A stretch of 8,738 nucleotides of DNA, taken from positions 1 through 8,738 of the forward strand of contig CADCOZ010000270.1 of the NCBI GenBank assembly GCA_902803125.1. Direction: 5' to 3'. This document shows positions 1 through 5,475 of this stretch, piece by piece. Positions within the stretch are counted from its first letter, which is position 1. Each line of letters begins with the position of its first letter. The stretch comes from an uncultured Ruminococcus sp. (GTDB taxonomy: Bacteria > Bacillota > Clostridia > Oscillospirales > Acutalibacteraceae). A model generated the notes under the pieces. The model did not search any database. It saw nothing but the letters and a program-made list of their open reading frames with translations, and was not told the origin of the DNA. The position numbers and the translations under genes were made by a program.

Positions 1-37
1 CATTATTCATTATTTCTCCCCCTCCCTAAATTCGCTG
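1..37 (-). repeat. Inverted copy of the dispersed core repeat plus heptamer tail (copy A, cut by the window edge)
   Basis: Read on the minus strand, 18-37 gives CAGCGAATTTAGGGAGGGGG, identical over 20 bases to 3616-3635. The following bases (17 down to 1) give AGAAATAATGAATAATG, which differs by one base from 1231-1247, where the same core is also followed by the same tail. Core and AT-rich tail therefore move together. The copy is in opposite orientation to the other three and continues past the left edge of the window. Confidence 0.85.
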
Positions 38-131
38 ACTTGATCTCCATCAACATTATCCATTTTTCAGTATTCTTTCAGATATCTTTACCCTTGGAAA
101 AAACACCAAAAAATGAAAGGAAGTTATTGCT

Positions 132-506
132 ATGTCAGAAGTTATTTACACCAAAAACGCCCCCGATGCCATCGGCCCCTATTCACAGGCCATCAAAACC
201 AACGGATTGGTTTTTACCTCCGGACAGATTGCCATCAACCCCGCTTCCGGTCAGGTAGAAGCCGATACCATTGAAGGACAGACCGAACAGGTCATGCAGA
301 ACCTGAAAAACCTGCTTGAGGCCGCCGGCAGTTCCTTGGAAAAAGCCGTTAAAACCGTTTGCTTCTTGGCCGATATGAATGACTTTGCGGCCTTCAATGC
401 CATTTACGGACAGTATTTCACCGGCAAACCCGCTCGTTCCTGCGTGGCGGTCAAGACCCTGCCGAAAAATGTTCTTTGTGAAGTGGAAGTTATCGCTGAA
501 GCATAA
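132..506 (+). CDS. ridA: RidA family reactive intermediate/imine deaminase (YjgF/YER057c/UK114)
   Basis: This is a 124-residue cytosolic protein of the RidA family, close to the usual 125-130 residues. Family members hydrolyse reactive enamine/imine intermediates such as 2-aminoacrylate, released by PLP enzymes like threonine/serine dehydratase, and so protect PLP enzymes from damage; they act as trimers. Visible signatures are IGPYSQA (residues 14-20), FTSGQI (28-33) and PARSCVAV (100-107). Arg102 matches the catalytic Arg105 of E. coli RidA that binds the substrate carboxylate, and Glu117 matches Glu120. With the arginine present, deaminase activity is expected. The ATG at 132 follows AAAGGAAG at 116-123 with 8 bases of spacing, a good ribosome site. 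It is the first gene of a unit with the Nudix gene, which starts 12 bases after its stop. I see no convincing promoter in 38-115. Confidence 0.95.
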   Translation: MSEVIYTKNAPDAIGPYSQAIKTNGLVFTSGQIAINPASGQVEADTIEGQTEQVMQNLKNLLEAAGSSLEKAVKTVCFLADMNDFAAFNAIYGQYFTGKPARSCVAVKTLPKNVLCEVEVIAEA

Positions 507-518
507 GAGAACGCCATC

Positions 519-1025
519 ATGAAATATTGTTACGAGTGCGGCACCCCGCTGACCCTGCGTTTTTTGGAGCAGGAAGGCGACACTCCCTATTGTGAGAAAT
601 GCGGGTGCTGGCGGTTCCCTATTTTTTCAACGGCGGTCAGCATGATTGTCCTGAGTCCCGACAGAAGCAAAATTCTGCTGATTCAGCAGTACGGACGGCC
701 AAGCAATATCTTGGTGGCCGGCTATGTCAGCAAGGGAGAAAGTGCCGAACAAACCGTTGTGCGGGAGGTACAGGAGGAAATCGGCTTATCGGTAAACAGT
801 CTGTGCTTTAACCGGAGTGAATATTTTGCGAAATCCAATACGCTGATGCTCAATTTTTCCTGCACCGCCACAAGCGAATCGCTGGAACATCTGAACCGTC
901 AGGAAGTGGATCAGGCAGCTTGGTTCAGCTGGGAAGATGCGGAAAAGGCTATCCGTCCTGACAGCTTGGCGCAGCGGTTCCTTCTGCATTTTCTGGAACG
1001 TCACCGTCCCGACAGCGGCACCTAA
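519..1025 (+). CDS. Zinc-ribbon Nudix hydrolase, NudC (NAD(H) diphosphatase)-like
   Basis: This 168-residue protein has an N-terminal zinc ribbon, with Cys4/Cys7 and Cys25/Cys28 as two CxxC pairs, followed by a Nudix fold. The Nudix box is complete at residues 68-90: Gly68, Glu74, Arg82-Glu83, Glu86-Glu87 and Gly89, matching Gx5Ex7REUxEExGU. Such enzymes cleave nucleoside diphosphates linked to another moiety using Mg/Mn bound by the box glutamates. The zinc ribbon and the C-terminal stretch around QAAWFSWEDA resemble the zinc-plus-catalytic part of NADH pyrophosphatase NudC. The usual N-terminal NudC domain is absent, and the SQPWPFPxS specificity motif is replaced by a divergent EYFAKSNTL (101-109), so NAD(H) as substrate is not assured. 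The start at 519 lies 12 bases after the ridA stop, with only a weak AAGAGAA upstream, which suggests cotranscription and perhaps coupled translation. Confidence 0.9.
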   Translation: MKYCYECGTPLTLRFLEQEGDTPYCEKCGCWRFPIFSTAVSMIVLSPDRSKILLIQQYGRPSNILVAGYVSKGESAEQTVVREVQEEIGLSVNSLCFNRSEYFAKSNTLMLNFSCTATSESLEHLNRQEVDQAAWFSWEDAEKAIRPDSLAQRFLLHFLERHRPDSGT

Positions 1026-1043
1026 ACCCATACCCATACCCAT
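1026..1043 (+). repeat. Three tandem ACCCAT hexamers directly after the Nudix stop codon
   Basis: ACCCAT occurs three times in a row at 1026-1031, 1032-1037 and 1038-1043, starting at the first base after the TAA. It is a short perfect microsatellite in the 3' untranslated region. No function is evident. Confidence 0.7.
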
Positions 1044-1127
1044 TCTCCTCAAAGAAGGGAACTTTATTCACGCCCCCATCAAGAACAACACATGAGTAAA
1101 AACATCGAACTCACGTTTAACCATTTC

Positions 1128-1155
1128 AAGGGACAGCTTCGGCTGTCCCTTTTTT
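1128..1155 (+). terminator. Intrinsic terminator of the ridA-Nudix unit
   Basis: A perfect 10-bp stem, AAGGGACAGC (1128-1137) with GCTGTCCCTT (1142-1151), is closed by the very stable UUCG tetraloop (1138-1141) and followed by a run of T to 1155. It lies about 100 bases after the Nudix stop, so the unit has a moderately long 3' untranslated tail. Confidence 0.93.
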
Positions 1156-1209
1156 GGCGGCTTTTCCCCCATTCACAAAGCCTTTTCTTAATCGTTTGGT
1201 GCCAAAATC

Positions 1210-1247
1210 CAGCGAATTTCGGGAAGGGGCAGAAGTAATGAATAATG
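1210..1247 (+). repeat. Dispersed core repeat with AT-rich tail (copy B)
   Basis: CAGCGAATTTCGGGAAGGGG starts at 1210 and differs from the 3616 copy at two positions. It is preceded by GCCAAAA (1201-1207), which also precedes the core at 3607-3613. The tail AGAAGTAATGAATAATG (1231-1247) matches the tail of copy A with one mismatch and runs into the heptamer array. The 3' end element seen at 1321-1335 and 3736-3750 is not attached directly to this copy. Confidence 0.85.
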
Positions 1248-1274
1248 AATAGTGAATAATGAATAGTGAATAAT
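1240..1274 (+). repeat. Tandem heptamer array, five copies of GAATA(A/G)T
   Basis: Five consecutive heptamers alternate GAATAAT (1240-1246), GAATAGT (1247-1253), GAATAAT (1254-1260), GAATAGT (1261-1267) and GAATAAT (1268-1274), equal to a 14-base unit repeated two and a half times. Together with the flanking repeats it fills the spacer between the terminator at 1155 and the promoter at 1369. I see no gene in 1156-1368. Confidence 0.9.
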
Positions 1275-1303
1275 ATTCGATTTCTGACTGGGCAGGTCAA
1301 AAT

Positions 1304-1335
1304 CAGCGAATTTCGGGAAGTCCCCCAAGTGGCTG
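1304..1335 (+). repeat. Minimal form of the dispersed element: core joined directly to its 3' end (copy C)
   Basis: Here the core CAGCGAATTTCGGGAAG (1304-1320) is joined without spacer to TCCCCCAAGTGGCTG (1321-1335). The same 15-base end sequence occurs exactly at 3736-3750, but there it is separated from its core by about 100 bases of hairpin-rich sequence. The 32-base unit looks like an internally deleted version of the 3616-3750 element. It is preceded by GTCAAAAT, similar to the GCCAAAA before the other cores. Confidence 0.8.
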
Positions 1336-1368
1336 TCCTTAGATAAGAACTTCCCCCCAATTTTATGC

Positions 1369-1397
1369 TTGACAAAGGAGAAAAAATGAGGTAAAAT
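1369..1397 (+). promoter_or_regulatory. Sigma-A type promoter of the HMA protein / metal ATPase operon
   Basis: TTGACA (1369-1374) is a perfect -35 box, and TAAAAT (1392-1397) is a -10 box with one mismatch, at the ideal 17-base spacing. Transcription would start near 1403-1405, giving an untranslated leader of about 50 bases that includes the palindrome at 1406-1427 and the ribosome site AGGAG at 1441-1445. Confidence 0.88.
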
Positions 1398-1405
1398 AAG
1401 ACTAA

Positions 1406-1427
1406 CGATTAAACAGTTGTTTAATCG
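1406..1427 (+). promoter_or_regulatory. Palindromic operator, probably for an ArsR/SmtB-family metal-sensing repressor
   Basis: CGATTAAACA (1406-1415) and TGTTTAATCG (1418-1427) are perfect inverted arms of 10 bases around a GT centre. The palindrome sits from about 9 bases after the -10 box, over the expected start of transcription, where a bound repressor would block initiation. The AT-rich TTAAACA..TGTTTAA arrangement upstream of a metal exporter is typical of ArsR/SmtB (CadC/CzrA-like) sites. The repressor assignment is inferred; the palindrome is directly visible. No regulator gene lies next to the operon in this window. Confidence 0.75.
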
Positions 1428-1453
1428 AATAACAACAAAAAGGAGCTGCTGTT

Positions 1454-1675
1454 ATGAAAAAGACCTACAAAATTGATGTCGATTGTGCCAACTGTGCCAA
1501 CAAAATGGAGCTGGCCGCCAAGAAAACAGAGGGTGTGAAAGATGCCACCGTGAACTTTATGACCCTGAAAATGACCGTGGAGTTCGAAGAAGGTGCCGAC
1601 CCGCAGACAGTAATGCAGCAGGTCATCAAGAACTGTAAAAAAGTCGAAAGTGATTGTGAAATATTCTTGAAGTAA
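1454..1675 (+). CDS. Small HMA-domain heavy-metal-binding protein
   Basis: This 73-residue protein consists of a single heavy-metal-associated (HMA, ferredoxin-like) domain. The metal site is VDCANCANKME, with Cys11 and Cys14 as the CxxC pair. The residue before the first Cys is Asp10 rather than the Met common in copper chaperones. An Asp at that place is found in Zn/Cd/Pb-type HMA domains such as that of E. coli ZntA, which suggests divalent soft metals rather than Cu(I). Two further cysteines, Cys61 and Cys68, lie in the C-terminal part. The start ATG at 1454 follows AAAAAGGAG (ending 1445) with 8 bases of spacing. The ATPase starts 15 bases after its stop, and that ATPase lacks an N-terminal HMA domain, so this protein probably acts as its separate metal-binding module or chaperone. 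A copper role (CopZ-like) is the main alternative. Confidence 0.9.
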   Translation: MKKTYKIDVDCANCANKMELAAKKTEGVKDATVNFMTLKMTVEFEEGADPQTVMQQVIKNCKKVESDCEIFLK

Positions 1676-1690
1676 GAAAAGGACTGCCGT

Positions 1691-3589
1691 ATGAACAAGA
1701 AACAGAAACAAACCCTGATACGGATTATCGTGTCGGCGGTGCTGACCGTGGCGTTACTCTTTGTGCCGGTGTCGGGTGTGTGGCAGCTGCTGCTGTTTTT
1801 GGTGCCGTACCTCGTGATTGGTTATGACATTCTGATAAAAGCCGCCAAGGGTATCAAGAATCTTCAGCCGTTTGATGAATGCTTTTTAATGGCGATTGCC
1901 ACCATCGGCGCCTTTGTGTTGGCGGTTCTGGGCGAAGGACATTATGTTGAAGCCGTGGCGGTCATGCTGTTTTACCAAATCGGCGAATGGTTTCAGCGTT
2001 ATGCGGTTGGCCGAAGCCGCCGCAGCATCAGCGAATTGATGGATATCCGTCCCGATTATGCCAACATCGAAAAAGACGGCACATTGGAACAGGTCGATCC
2101 GGAGGAAGTAGAAGCCGGTTCGGTCATCGTGGTGAAGCCGGGCGAGAAAATCCCGATTGACGGCGTGATTATCGAAGGCGAATCGGTGCTGAATACCAGT
2201 GCATTGACGGGTGAAAGCCTGCCGAAAGACGTGATGACCGGCGACGAAGTCATCAGCGGCTGTATTAACATGACCGGTTTACTGCGAATCCGCACCACAA
2301 AGGCTTTTGAGGAATCCACGGTATCCAAAATATTGGACTTGGTGGAAAACGCCAGTTCCCGCAAATCAAAGTCGGAGAACTTTATTTCCCGTTTTGCCCG
2401 TGTCTATACACCGGCGGTCGTGGGCTGTGCCTTGGCCTTGGCCGTATTGCCGCCGCTTATCATGATGCTGTTCGGTCAGGAAGCCCACTGGATCACATGG
2501 CTGTACCGTGCTTTAACCTTTTTGGTCATCAGCTGTCCGTGTGCGTTGGTCATCAGCATTCCGCTCAGCTTTTTTGCGGGGATTGGCGGAGCCAGTCGGG
2601 AAGGTGTGCTGGTCAAGGGTTCCAACTGTCTGGAAACACTGTCCAAGGTCAAATGTTTGGTGTTTGACAAAACCGGCACTCTCACACAGGGAACCTTTGC
2701 GGTGACGGTGATTCATCCCGGTCAGGTCGATGAAAACACCCTTCTGCATTTAGCCGCTCATGTGGAACGGTATTCTTCCCATCCGATTGCCGTATCCCTG
2801 CGGGAAGCCTATCCGAATGAACACGATGACTGTCTGGTGACGGATATACAAGAAAAAGCCGGTCACGGTATTTCGGCTAACATCAACGGTTCGGTGGTCT
2901 GTGTCGGCAACGAAAAAATGATGCAGTCGGCAGGGGCTGTCATCGAGCGTTGTCCGCATCCGCACAGCGGCACGGTTATCCATGTGGCAAAAGACGGGCA
3001 ATACCTCGGTCACATTGAAATTGCCGATGTCCTGAAGCCAACCGCCCGCACAGCCATTGAACAGCTGCATCGGCTTGGTATCCGCAGAACCGTTATGCTG
3101 ACGGGCGACCACGCCAAAGCGGCTCAGGCCGTGGCAGAAGCCTTAGAGATTGATGAAGTTTACAGCGGCTTACTGCCGGAACAAAAAGTTCAGCAGATAG
3201 AACAACTGATGGCAGATCATCCCACGGAAACCGTGGCGTTTGCGGGGGACGGCATTAACGATGCTCCCGTGCTGACAAGAGCGGATTTGGGAATTGCGAT
3301 GGGTGCTTTAGGCTCCGATGCGGCCATTGAAGCGGCCGATGTGGTGCTGATGGACGATGACCCGCTGAAAATTGCCCGTGCGATACAGATGGCACGGCAT
3401 TGTATGAAAATCGTCAAGGAAAACATCTGGTTCTCCATTGGCATTAAAGTGCTGTGCCTGATTTTGGGTGCGTTTGGTCTGGCGAATATGTGGATTGCCA
3501 TTTTTGCCGATGTCGGCGTAATGGTGATAGCCGTATTGAATGCCATCCGTGCCATGATGGGGAAAAAAAGAATAAAGAATAACGAATAA
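1691..3589 (+). CDS. cadA: P1B-type heavy-metal-translocating ATPase (Zn/Cd/Pb exporter)
   Basis: This is a 632-residue inner membrane pump that exports divalent heavy metals using ATP. Visible motifs in order are the actuator loop TGES (173-176), the membrane metal site Cys282-Pro-Cys284 followed by ALVISIP, the phosphorylation site Asp326 in DKTGTLT, the class-specific His364-Pro365 in SSHPIA, TGD (471-473) and the hinge GDGINDAP (519-526). Lys586 and Asp607 (DVG) in the last two membrane segments are 21 residues apart, as are Lys693 and Asp714 of E. coli ZntA; with CPC they mark the Zn/Cd/Pb subgroup (P1B-2) rather than copper pumps. The N-terminal HMA domain is absent and is encoded by the preceding gene. 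The ATG at 1691 follows AAGGA near 1678. Oddly, the last residues (RIKNNE) and the stop are encoded by an AT-rich heptamer repeat. The symbol reflects subgroup, not proven substrate. Confidence 0.95.
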   Translation: MNKKQKQTLIRIIVSAVLTVALLFVPVSGVWQLLLFLVPYLVIGYDILIKAAKGIKNLQPFDECFLMAIATIGAFVLAVLGEGHYVEAVAVMLFYQIGEWFQRYAVGRSRRSISELMDIRPDYANIEKDGTLEQVDPEEVEAGSVIVVKPGEKIPIDGVIIEGESVLNTSALTGESLPKDVMTGDEVISGCINMTGLLRIRTTKAFEESTVSKILDLVENASSRKSKSENFISRFARVYTPAVVGCALALAVLPPLIMMLFGQEAHWITWLYRALTFLVISCPCALVISIPLSFFAGIGGASREGVLVKGSNCLETLSKVKCLVFDKTGTLTQGTFAVTVIHPGQVDENTLLHLAAHVERYSSHPIAVSLREAYPNEHDDCLVTDIQEKAGHGISANINGSVVCVGNEKMMQSAGAVIERCPHPHSGTVIHVAKDGQYLGHIEIADVLKPTARTAIEQLHRLGIRRTVMLTGDHAKAAQAVAEALEIDEVYSGLLPEQKVQQIEQLMADHPTETVAFAGDGINDAPVLTRADLGIAMGALGSDAAIEAADVVLMDDDPLKIARAIQMARHCMKIVKENIWFSIGIKVLCLILGAFGLANMWIAIFADVGVMVIAVLNAIRAMMGKKRIKNNE

Positions 3590-3597
3590 ATAATAAT
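3570..3597 (+). repeat. Heptamer array overlapping the end of the ATPase gene
   Basis: GAATAAA (3570-3576), GAATAAC (3577-3583), GAATAAA (3584-3590) and TAATAAT (3591-3597) are four degenerate heptamers of the same type as the array at 1240-1274. The array encodes the last codons of the ATPase and its TAA stop (3587-3589). As at 1240-1274, a copy of the dispersed core lies close by (3616). Confidence 0.75.
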
Positions 3598-3615
3598 GTA
3601 TGAGGAGCCAAAACA

Positions 3616-3750
3616 CAGCGAATTTAGGGAGGGGGTTTGGGGGGTCTCGCCTGTCGGCTCGGTCCGGTCGCTTTGGCCTTGCGGCCAAGGTGTCCACTGG
3701 ACACCCGCTCTCCCTTTTTTCGCCAGAAAAGGGGTTCCCCCAAGTGGCTG
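3616..3750 (+). repeat. 135-bp MITE-like intergenic element with imperfect terminal inverted repeats (copy D)
   Basis: The left end is the core CAGCGAATTTAGGGAGGGGG (3616-3635). The right end is TCCCCCAAGTGGCTG (3736-3750), repeated exactly at 1321-1335. The right end read on the minus strand, CAGCCACTTGGGGGA, matches 11 of the first 15 bases of the left end, so the ends are imperfect inverted repeats. The interior carries a G-rich stretch (3627-3644) and two adjacent hairpins (3671-3705). There is no open reading frame that I believe in and no clear target duplication. It fills the 287-base gap between the ATPase and the AI-2E gene together with the promoter at 3792. Confidence 0.7.
3671..3720 (+). 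other. Paired hairpins inside the repeat, possible terminator for the metal operon
   Basis: CTTTGGCC (3671-3678) pairs with GGCCAAGG (3683-3690) with one G-U pair around a TTGC loop. GGTGTCC (3689-3695) pairs perfectly with GGACACC (3699-3705) around ACT. The two share bases 3689-3690, so at most one is fully formed or they stack. A run of six T follows at 3715-3720, but nine bases separate it from the second stem, so this is a weak terminator candidate. No better terminator is visible after the ATPase. Confidence 0.5.
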
Positions 3751-3791
3751 ACGGAACAAAATGAATTTCCGTGAATGGTGCAGAACCGTTG

Positions 3792-3820
3792 TTGACTTTA
3801 CCCATGAACTGTATTATAAT
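3792..3820 (+). promoter_or_regulatory. Sigma-A type promoter of the AI-2E family gene
   Basis: TTGACT (3792-3797) and a perfect TATAAT (3815-3820) are separated by 17 bases. Transcription would start near 3827, about 50 bases before the start codon. The promoter lies 41 bases after the right end of the repeat element and is not part of it. Confidence 0.9.
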
Positions 3821-3876
3821 CGAACTATAGACACATGGCTCCGTGAGATTTTTTTCAGGCAAGGGGAAGTGGGACA

Positions 3877-5310
3877 ATGGAATTTAACAGAAAAACAATG
3901 GTACGCATCTTTTTCTTGGCGGCCTGCATTATCCTTTTCTATCTCAGCTTCAACCATATGAATCTGGTGTTCGGGTTCATCGGCTGGCTGATAGAAGTGA
4001 TGATTCCCTTCATCATTGCGGGTGTGGTCATCTTCATTCTGAATGTGCCGATGAAGGTTATTGAACGGCATCTTTTCCGCCCTAAAAACGGCAAAACGGT
4101 CGGCAAGATCAAAGAAAAACTCAGACGGCCTTTGGCTATCATTCTGTCCATCAGCTTTTTCCTGCTGTTGATTGCGACCTTCCTGATCATCATTATTCCC
4201 GAAATCGGCAAGAGTCTGAAAACAATTGCCGAAGCTATTCCGGGGGTTATCGGCCATTTGCAGGAATGGCTGTCCGACCTCAGCCAGCGGGACGACTTCA
4301 TCGGTCAAGTTGCTTCACAGTTCAACATTGACTGGGATACGCTCAACAAACAGCTGGTCAGCTTCTTGCAGGACAACGGCACCTCACTGGTCAATTCAGC
4401 GGTAACCGTTATCACCACCACCTTCAACACTGTCATCAATGTATTCTTGGGATTTGTGCTGGCGGTGTATATTCTGGCCAGAAAAGAAGTCATCTCTTCA
4501 TCTGTCAAAAAACTGGTCTATTCCATTCTGCCTACCAAGAAAGCCGATTTTCTGGTGGAAGTCGGCACCCTCACCAACCAATCCTTCTATAACAGCATTA
4601 CCGGTCAGATGATCGAGTGTGTCATTATCGGTGTGCTGACAGCCCTCGGCATGACGCTTTTCGGGTTCCCGTATGCGGCTCTCGGCGGCGTGGTGGTAGC
4701 TATTACCTCGTGGATTCCGATGTTCGGTATTTTTATCGGTTCCTCTATTGTGGCACTGCTGTTACTGGCCACGGCAGACCCGTGGCAGGCTTTGTGGTTC
4801 ATCATCTACATGGTGATTCTCCAGCAAATCGAAGGCAACCTGATTTTCCCCCGTGTGGTTGGTTCCCGCATCGGTCTGCCGCCGATTATCATGATTTCTG
4901 CCATCGTGCTGTTCAGTGCGTTCTTTAATATCATTGGTCTGTTGGTCTGCGGTCCGGTTACCTATGTCATCTATACGCTGATTCGCCGGTTCGTTTACCG
5001 CCGCATCAAGGAGAAAAATATCCCCGCCTATAAATACGAGGTACATTATGACTTCAAAGAGGGCGATAAGCAGTTAACGGATTTACAGCACGAAATTGAC
5101 GATATGGCGGCCGATACCACCGCAGAACCCGAAACAGAATCCGAAACTGTCCCTGCTGACGGAACAGCCGTTTCCGTGGAAGAGCATACCCGCCCCTATG
5201 AGGTGTATACGCCACAATCCTCTTCCCCCTCGTCCACCCAAGCAGAACCGCCCAAGACGGTCAAATATCGCGGCGCTCGCTACAGCAGAAGCAAAAAACG
5301 CCGTGGATAA
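3877..5310 (+). CDS. AI-2E (PerM/YdgG/TqsA) family membrane transporter
   Basis: This 477-residue polytopic membrane protein has the AI-2E family layout: two N-terminal hydrophobic segments (about 11-28 and 31-56), a third (about 87-108), a soluble amphipathic region (about 110-175) and a C-terminal membrane bundle (about 180-372). The conserved family stretch EGNLIFPRVVGSRIGLPP is at 319-336. Members are proposed exporters of the signal AI-2 or, in other lineages, Na+(Li+)/H+ antiporters; substrate cannot be told from sequence. Residues 385-477 form a polar tail absent from short family members: acidic around 400-440, rich in Ser/Pro/Thr at 445-460, ending in a basic RGARYSRSKKRRG. The ATG at 3877 follows AAGGGGAAG (3861-3869) with good spacing. 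It stands alone between its own promoter and terminator. Confidence 0.92.
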   Translation: MEFNRKTMVRIFFLAACIILFYLSFNHMNLVFGFIGWLIEVMIPFIIAGVVIFILNVPMKVIERHLFRPKNGKTVGKIKEKLRRPLAIILSISFFLLLIATFLIIIIPEIGKSLKTIAEAIPGVIGHLQEWLSDLSQRDDFIGQVASQFNIDWDTLNKQLVSFLQDNGTSLVNSAVTVITTTFNTVINVFLGFVLAVYILARKEVISSSVKKLVYSILPTKKADFLVEVGTLTNQSFYNSITGQMIECVIIGVLTALGMTLFGFPYAALGGVVVAITSWIPMFGIFIGSSIVALLLLATADPWQALWFIIYMVILQQIEGNLIFPRVVGSRIGLPPIIMISAIVLFSAFFNIIGLLVCGPVTYVIYTLIRRFVYRRIKEKNIPAYKYEVHYDFKEGDKQLTDLQHEIDDMAADTTAEPETESETVPADGTAVSVEEHTRPYEVYTPQSSSPSSTQAEPPKTVKYRGARYSRSKKRRG

Positions 5311-5321
5311 AGCCATTCACC

Positions 5322-5370
5322 AAGCAAGCCGATTGGTTCCCCAACAGGAACGGGTCGGCTTGCTTTTGTA
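5322..5370 (+). terminator. Intrinsic terminator of the AI-2E family gene
   Basis: AAGCAAGCCGA (5322-5332) pairs perfectly with TCGGCTTGCTT (5355-5365). Inside this 11-bp stem, GTTCC (5336-5340) can pair with GGAAC (5347-5351), giving a two-part hairpin. TTTT (5364-5367) and further T-rich sequence follow. It begins 12 bases after the stop codon at 5310. Confidence 0.92.
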
Positions 5371-5407
5371 TATTTCTGACAAAATTACCGAAAAGTCTAA
5401 AAAACCA

Positions 5408-5437
5408 TTGTAATTATAGGCGGGCATATGATACAAT
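5408..5437 (+). promoter_or_regulatory. Extended -10 promoter of the pullulanase gene
   Basis: TACAAT (5432-5437) is preceded by TG at 5429-5430 in the extended -10 arrangement TGnTACAAT. The -35 candidate TTGTAA (5408-5413) matches four of six consensus bases at 18-base spacing, so recognition would rest mainly on the extended -10. I see no evident catabolite (cre-like) site or other operator around it. Confidence 0.7.
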
Positions 5438-5475
5438 AGTAAAGATAATGAAACATTATCCAGGGGGGGATCCGA

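Noticed and set aside
38..115. A promoter for ridA, for example TTGATC at 40-45
   Set aside because: No acceptable -10 box lies at 16-18 bases from any -35 candidate; the promoter may be weak, unusual or outside the window.
1092..1238. A 48-codon open frame on + starting ATG AGT AAA after the Nudix gene
   Set aside because: It has no ribosome site near the ATG, runs straight through the terminator hairpin and its T-run, and ends inside the dispersed repeat. Its apparent protein shows no domain pattern.
1240..1274. The heptamer array as a possible CRISPR array or replication iteron set
   Set aside because: The units are 7 bases, directly adjacent with no spacers, and no cas, replication or partition gene is nearby; similar arrays recur beside the core repeat.
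1375..1394. AAGGAG followed by ATG AGG TAA, resembling a two-codon leader peptide
   Set aside because: It lies between the -35 and -10 boxes of the metal operon promoter, so it would not be in the transcript.
3627..3644. Possible G-quadruplex in the G-rich part of the repeat
   Set aside because: Only three separate runs of three or more G are present in a short span, so a standard three-tier quadruplex is not supported.
3308..3877. A 189-codon open frame on the minus strand across the ATPase end and the repeat element
   Set aside because: It lies opposite the well-supported ATPase and repeat, its start overlaps the AI-2E gene start, and its composition is that of an antisense shadow.
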